Assembly (NCBI RefSeq): GCF_007751715.1
Contig: NZ_CP036292.1
Location: 1,612,001-1,676,000, forward strand
Reading direction: 5' to 3'
Origin: Rosistilla oblonga
GTDB lineage: Bacteria; Planctomycetota; Planctomycetia; Pirellulales; Pirellulaceae
Length of the DNA: 64,000 bases
In this document: piece after piece, positions 61,559 to 64,000 of the stretch
Position numbering within the stretch: position 1 is the stretch's first letter
Layout: each line of letters begins with the position of its first letter
Notes under the pieces: generated by a model
The model's input: only the letters and a program-made list of their open reading frames with translations
The model's database searches: none
Told to the model about the DNA's origin: nothing
Translations under genes and position numbers: made by a program

Positions 61559-62353
61559 ATGCTCAAAGCCTTCTCATCGACGTGTTTTGTCGGTTTGCTG
61601 TTGGGTTGCGCTGCCGTGGCGGTAGCTCAGGAAAATCCATTCCCTCAAGTCCAATCGGGAATCGGGACCGAAGATATCGCGCCGCCGTCGAATCAAAACA
61701 GCGATCCTTATGATCGCGGTGCGGCGGCGCCCGATCCCTCTCGTGCCGCACCATCGCAGGCTGCTAGTGCCCAGTACACTCAGCGTTACGATGCGCCGTT
61801 GGGATTGCAATCGGCCAGTTGGACCTACATCCCGCCGCCTCCCACACGCACGTTGCAGATGAACGACATCGTCACGATCCGTGTCGATGAAATCGCCCGC
61901 GTTCAAGCCGAGGGATCCGCCTCGACGCGAAAGAACGGATTGTACGACACGCTGCTAAAAGATTGGGTCAATCTTCGCGGTGGCAAACTTCAGCCCGACA
62001 CGCATGAAGGTGGCGATCTCCGTCTGCAAGGGACCGTCAACAGTTTGTACCGGGCCGATTCGGAGATCGAGAGTCGCGAGGCGCTGTCGTTTAACATCGC
62101 CGCCCGCGTCGTCGACATTCGCCCCAACGGCAACTTGGTCGTCGAAGCTCACAAGACGATGTACGTGAATGAAAACGTCTGGGAGACGTTCCTCTCGGGC
62201 ACCTGCCGCAGCGAGGATATCGGGCCGGACAACGTCGTCCTCAGTCGCGATCTGCTGGATCTGCAAATCCGCAAAAACGATCGCGGCCGGATGCGAGACG
62301 GCTACAAACGCGGTTGGTTCACGCGTTGGTTCGAAACGCTGCAACCGTTCTAA
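61559..62353 (+). CDS. flgH: Flagellar L-ring protein FlgH
   Basis: This 264-residue protein forms the outer-membrane ring. The signal sequence has a lipobox LLGC (Cys17), as expected for FlgH. Family segments are MNDIVTIRVDEIARVQAEGSAST, LQGTVNSLYRADSEIESREALSFNIAARVVDIRPNGNLVVEAHKTMYVNEN and LSRDLLDLQIRKNDRGRM. AGGGA lies before the ATG. Its presence supports a true outer membrane. Confidence 0.96.
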   Translation: MLKAFSSTCFVGLLLGCAAVAVAQENPFPQVQSGIGTEDIAPPSNQNSDPYDRGAAAPDPSRAAPSQAASAQYTQRYDAPLGLQSASWTYIPPPPTRTLQMNDIVTIRVDEIARVQAEGSASTRKNGLYDTLLKDWVNLRGGKLQPDTHEGGDLRLQGTVNSLYRADSEIESREALSFNIAARVVDIRPNGNLVVEAHKTMYVNENVWETFLSGTCRSEDIGPDNVVLSRDLLDLQIRKNDRGRMRDGYKRGWFTRWFETLQPF

Positions 62354-62432
62354 CGTTACGGCGTTCAGCGGCCGGAAAACTCCGCTGAACGACTATTGCA
62401 ACGGCCGTTGTAATTATCGTATCACCGAACAC

Positions 62433-63527
62433 ATGAATCTTCTGCTGCGATCGATCCTGTTGTGTTTGGTGCCGTCGATGCTCGCTGCATCGGTGTCGGC
62501 CGAAGAACTGAAGCTGCGCGATATCTGCCGCATCAAGGGGCAAGAGATCACGACAGTTCAGGGGCTTGGGCTGGTCGTCGGACTCAAGGGGACCGGCGAT
62601 CCGGATGCCAAGCCGACCGCCAAAGCGTTGGCTCGGATGATCCAATTGATGGGCGGTCAGATCTCGACCGATCCACGCGGCCAGTTGATGTTGGACGATG
62701 TCGAACAAGCCGGGAACGTGGCGTTGGTGTTTGTCACCGCGAGGGTTCCCGAAGTTGGAGCTCAGCAGGGCGACCGACTCGACTGTACCGTCAACGCGAT
62801 CGGAGCCAAGAGTCTCGCCGGTGGAACGCTGATGCTCTCGCCACTGTTGGGGCCGCGAGCCGATCAGCCGACGGTCTACGCGATGGCCGAAGGGCCGCTG
62901 CGGATTTCGAACCCCGATTCGCCAACTTCCGCGATGGTGCATCAGGGAGCGAAGATGGAACGCTCGCTGTTGGCTCCGTTTCACGAAAACGGAAAATTAA
63001 CGCTGATTCTCGATCGCGACTTCGCCGACTTCGACACCGTGCAATGGATCGAAGATGCGATCAACAGCCAAGGCGAGCAACCGCTGACCGGCGAATCGGC
63101 CGGTATCGATCCATCGGCTCGTGTTCCCGTGGCTCGCGCGATCGATCAATTACATATCGAAGTCGACATACCGCCGGTCTATCGAAACAATCCGATCTCG
63201 TTCATCTCGCTGTTGTTGGGGCTGCGTGTCGCGCTGCCCAACAATGACACCCGCGTTGTGATCAACGAACGCGAAGGAGTGGTCGTGATCGGCGAAGAGG
63301 TGCGGATCGCGCCGGTGCTGATCACGCATCGCAACCTACGAATCGAAGCGGGTGCGCGGCCGGGTTTTGTGCCGGTCGATGCGGCCGCGCCCAAAGCGGA
63401 AAACGCCAAGCTGAAGAATCTGGCCGATGCGCTCAACGCGTTGGAAGTTCCCACCGACGATCTGATCGCAATTATCAAAGCCTTAAAAACCAAAGGCGAC
63501 CTTTACGGAGATGTGATCTTCCAATGA
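62433..63527 (+). CDS. flgI: Flagellar P-ring protein FlgI
   Basis: This 364-residue periplasmic protein forms the P ring. It starts MNLLLRSILLCLVPSMLAASVSAEELKLRDICRIKGQEITTVQGLGLVVGLKGTGD; the frame also extends upstream through flgH out of its real frame. Typical closing segments are VVINEREGVVVIGEEVRIAPVLITHRNL and LKNLADALNALEVPTDDLIAIIKALKTKGDLYGDVIF. Its TGA overlaps the flgJ ATG by 4 bp. Confidence 0.97.
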   Translation: MNLLLRSILLCLVPSMLAASVSAEELKLRDICRIKGQEITTVQGLGLVVGLKGTGDPDAKPTAKALARMIQLMGGQISTDPRGQLMLDDVEQAGNVALVFVTARVPEVGAQQGDRLDCTVNAIGAKSLAGGTLMLSPLLGPRADQPTVYAMAEGPLRISNPDSPTSAMVHQGAKMERSLLAPFHENGKLTLILDRDFADFDTVQWIEDAINSQGEQPLTGESAGIDPSARVPVARAIDQLHIEVDIPPVYRNNPISFISLLLGLRVALPNNDTRVVINEREGVVVIGEEVRIAPVLITHRNLRIEAGARPGFVPVDAAAPKAENAKLKNLADALNALEVPTDDLIAIIKALKTKGDLYGDVIFQ

Positions 63528-63856
63528 TCAGCGGAATCCATAATCAATCGCTTACCAACCAAGCGGCGGCGCATTCGAAGTCGAATCTGCAGCAATCGGG
63601 CAATTCCTTGCAAGCCGCACCGGCCGATGAGATGCAGACGCTGTTTCGCGACTTCGTCGGCAAGACGCTGTTTGGCGAACTGATGTCGTCGATGCACAAG
63701 ACGCACGACAAAGCCGCCTACTTTCACGGCGGCCAAGCCGAAGAGATCTTTCAACAGCAGTTGGATCAGGTGATGGTCGACGAGATCACCGAATCGTCGG
63801 CTTCGCAGATCGCCGACCCGATGTTCGAACTGTTCCAACTCTCCCGCCGCGGATAG
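63524..63856 (+). CDS. flgJ: Rod-binding protein FlgJ, N-terminal domain only
   Basis: This 110-residue protein carries only the rod-binding domain (LFRDFVGKTLFGELMSSMHKTHDKAAYFHGGQAEEIFQQQLDQVMVDEI). The muramidase domain of enterobacterial FlgJ is absent, so another enzyme must open the peptidoglycan. It is coupled to flgI by ATGA at 63524-63527. Confidence 0.92.
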   Translation: MISGIHNQSLTNQAAAHSKSNLQQSGNSLQAAPADEMQTLFRDFVGKTLFGELMSSMHKTHDKAAYFHGGQAEEIFQQQLDQVMVDEITESSASQIADPMFELFQLSRRG

Positions 63857-63880
63857 GTTGCCGCCAGCGGCTGCCGAACA

Positions 63881-64000
63881 TCAATAGTGCGGCGGCTTCT
63901 CATGAGGCAGGTTGTCGCCGGCGATGTTCTCCGAGAGCCAGTGGACGCGGCCTTTTTGCTGATCCAGCTGCCGCGTCGCGTTGTCCAATTCGCGACGGAT
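63881..64000 (-). CDS. Partial gene, C-terminal end only
   Basis: The minus-strand frame is open from the window edge to TGA at 63881-63883, giving 39 residues (starting IRRELDNATRQLDQQKGR). The start is outside the window. The charged, heptad-like segment suggests a coiled coil. It converges on flgJ with a 24-bp gap. No family can be named. Confidence 0.5.
   Translation of the reverse strand: MRRELDNATRQLDQQKGRVHWLSENIAGDNLPHEKPPHY

Noticed and set aside
1-64000. tRNA, rRNA, tmRNA and CRISPR arrays
   Set aside because: By-eye search of the intergenic gaps gave no cloverleaf, rRNA segment or regular repeat-spacer series; a covariance search was not possible here.

Overview
The window is a high-GC, gene-dense bacterial chromosome segment that reads as Planctomycetota, most likely Pirellulaceae (Rhodopirellula/Rosistilla type). 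The call rests on gene content: DUF1501, DUF1552 and DUF1592-type haem proteins, a DUF1080 protein, a sulfatase, several squalene-cyclase-like repeat proteins with export signals, an LE.RRLL-type N-terminal export motif on a dockerin protein, and tetrahydromethanopterin-linked C1 genes. No rRNA, tRNA, CRISPR array, prophage or intact insertion sequence was seen.

Layout. 1-6.8 kb: a TPR-protein fragment, agmatine deiminase, a large secreted metalloprotease-like dockerin protein, a soluble histidine kinase, an NHL-repeat protein and smpB. 6.9-12.2 kb: a C1 block (mch, fhcA, fhcC on the minus strand), divergent from a fumarylacetoacetate-hydrolase-family gene and an SDR gene. 12.4-25 kb: an Rpn-like nuclease, the DUF1592/DUF1552 pair, two squalene-cyclase-like proteins, DUF1501, a Gfo/Idh/MocA oxidoreductase, kdsB, DUF1080 and a small c-type cytochrome. 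25-36 kb, all minus: a transmembrane Ser/Thr kinase, rsgA, ftsH, and an LRR lipoprotein-recQ pair. 36-49.6 kb: comB, a REC/PAS/GGDEF/EAL protein, a mazG/membrane protein/ABC-ATPase operon, an NPCBM protein, a secreted protein coupled to a third squalene-cyclase-like protein, a trmK-like methyltransferase, and a sodium/solute symporter coupled to a creatininase-family hydrolase. 49.6-50.5 kb: about 870 bp with no convincing gene but several hairpins. 50.5-58.5 kb: GDP-mannose synthesis, a Lys-rich small protein, a UbiB-family kinase, mgtE, a ferrochelatase with a probable Fe-S site, and a sulfatase. 58.8-63.9 kb: the flagellar rod/ring operon flgF-flgG-flgA-flgH-flgI-flgJ. A partial minus-strand gene runs off the right edge.

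How genes work together. mch, fhcA and fhcC belong to the H4MPT formaldehyde-oxidation/formyl-transfer route, but fhcB and fhcD (ftr) are not in the window. Five gene pairs overlap by 4 bp (fhcA/fhcC, mazG/membrane protein, secreted protein/squalene-cyclase-like protein, symporter/creatininase, flgI/flgJ), which suggests translational coupling; two of these use GTG or TTG starts. The flg genes build the distal rod and the P and L rings of a Gram-negative type flagellum; kdsB and manC supply envelope sugars, so an outer membrane is expected.

The most unusual items are the structured-looking gene-free region at 49.6-50.5 kb, the SDR that lacks its catalytic Tyr, the mazG-led ABC operon without a permease and with a switch-like leader, and two tandem long inverted repeats at 44.33-44.49 kb. 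None can be called a new system from sequence alone.
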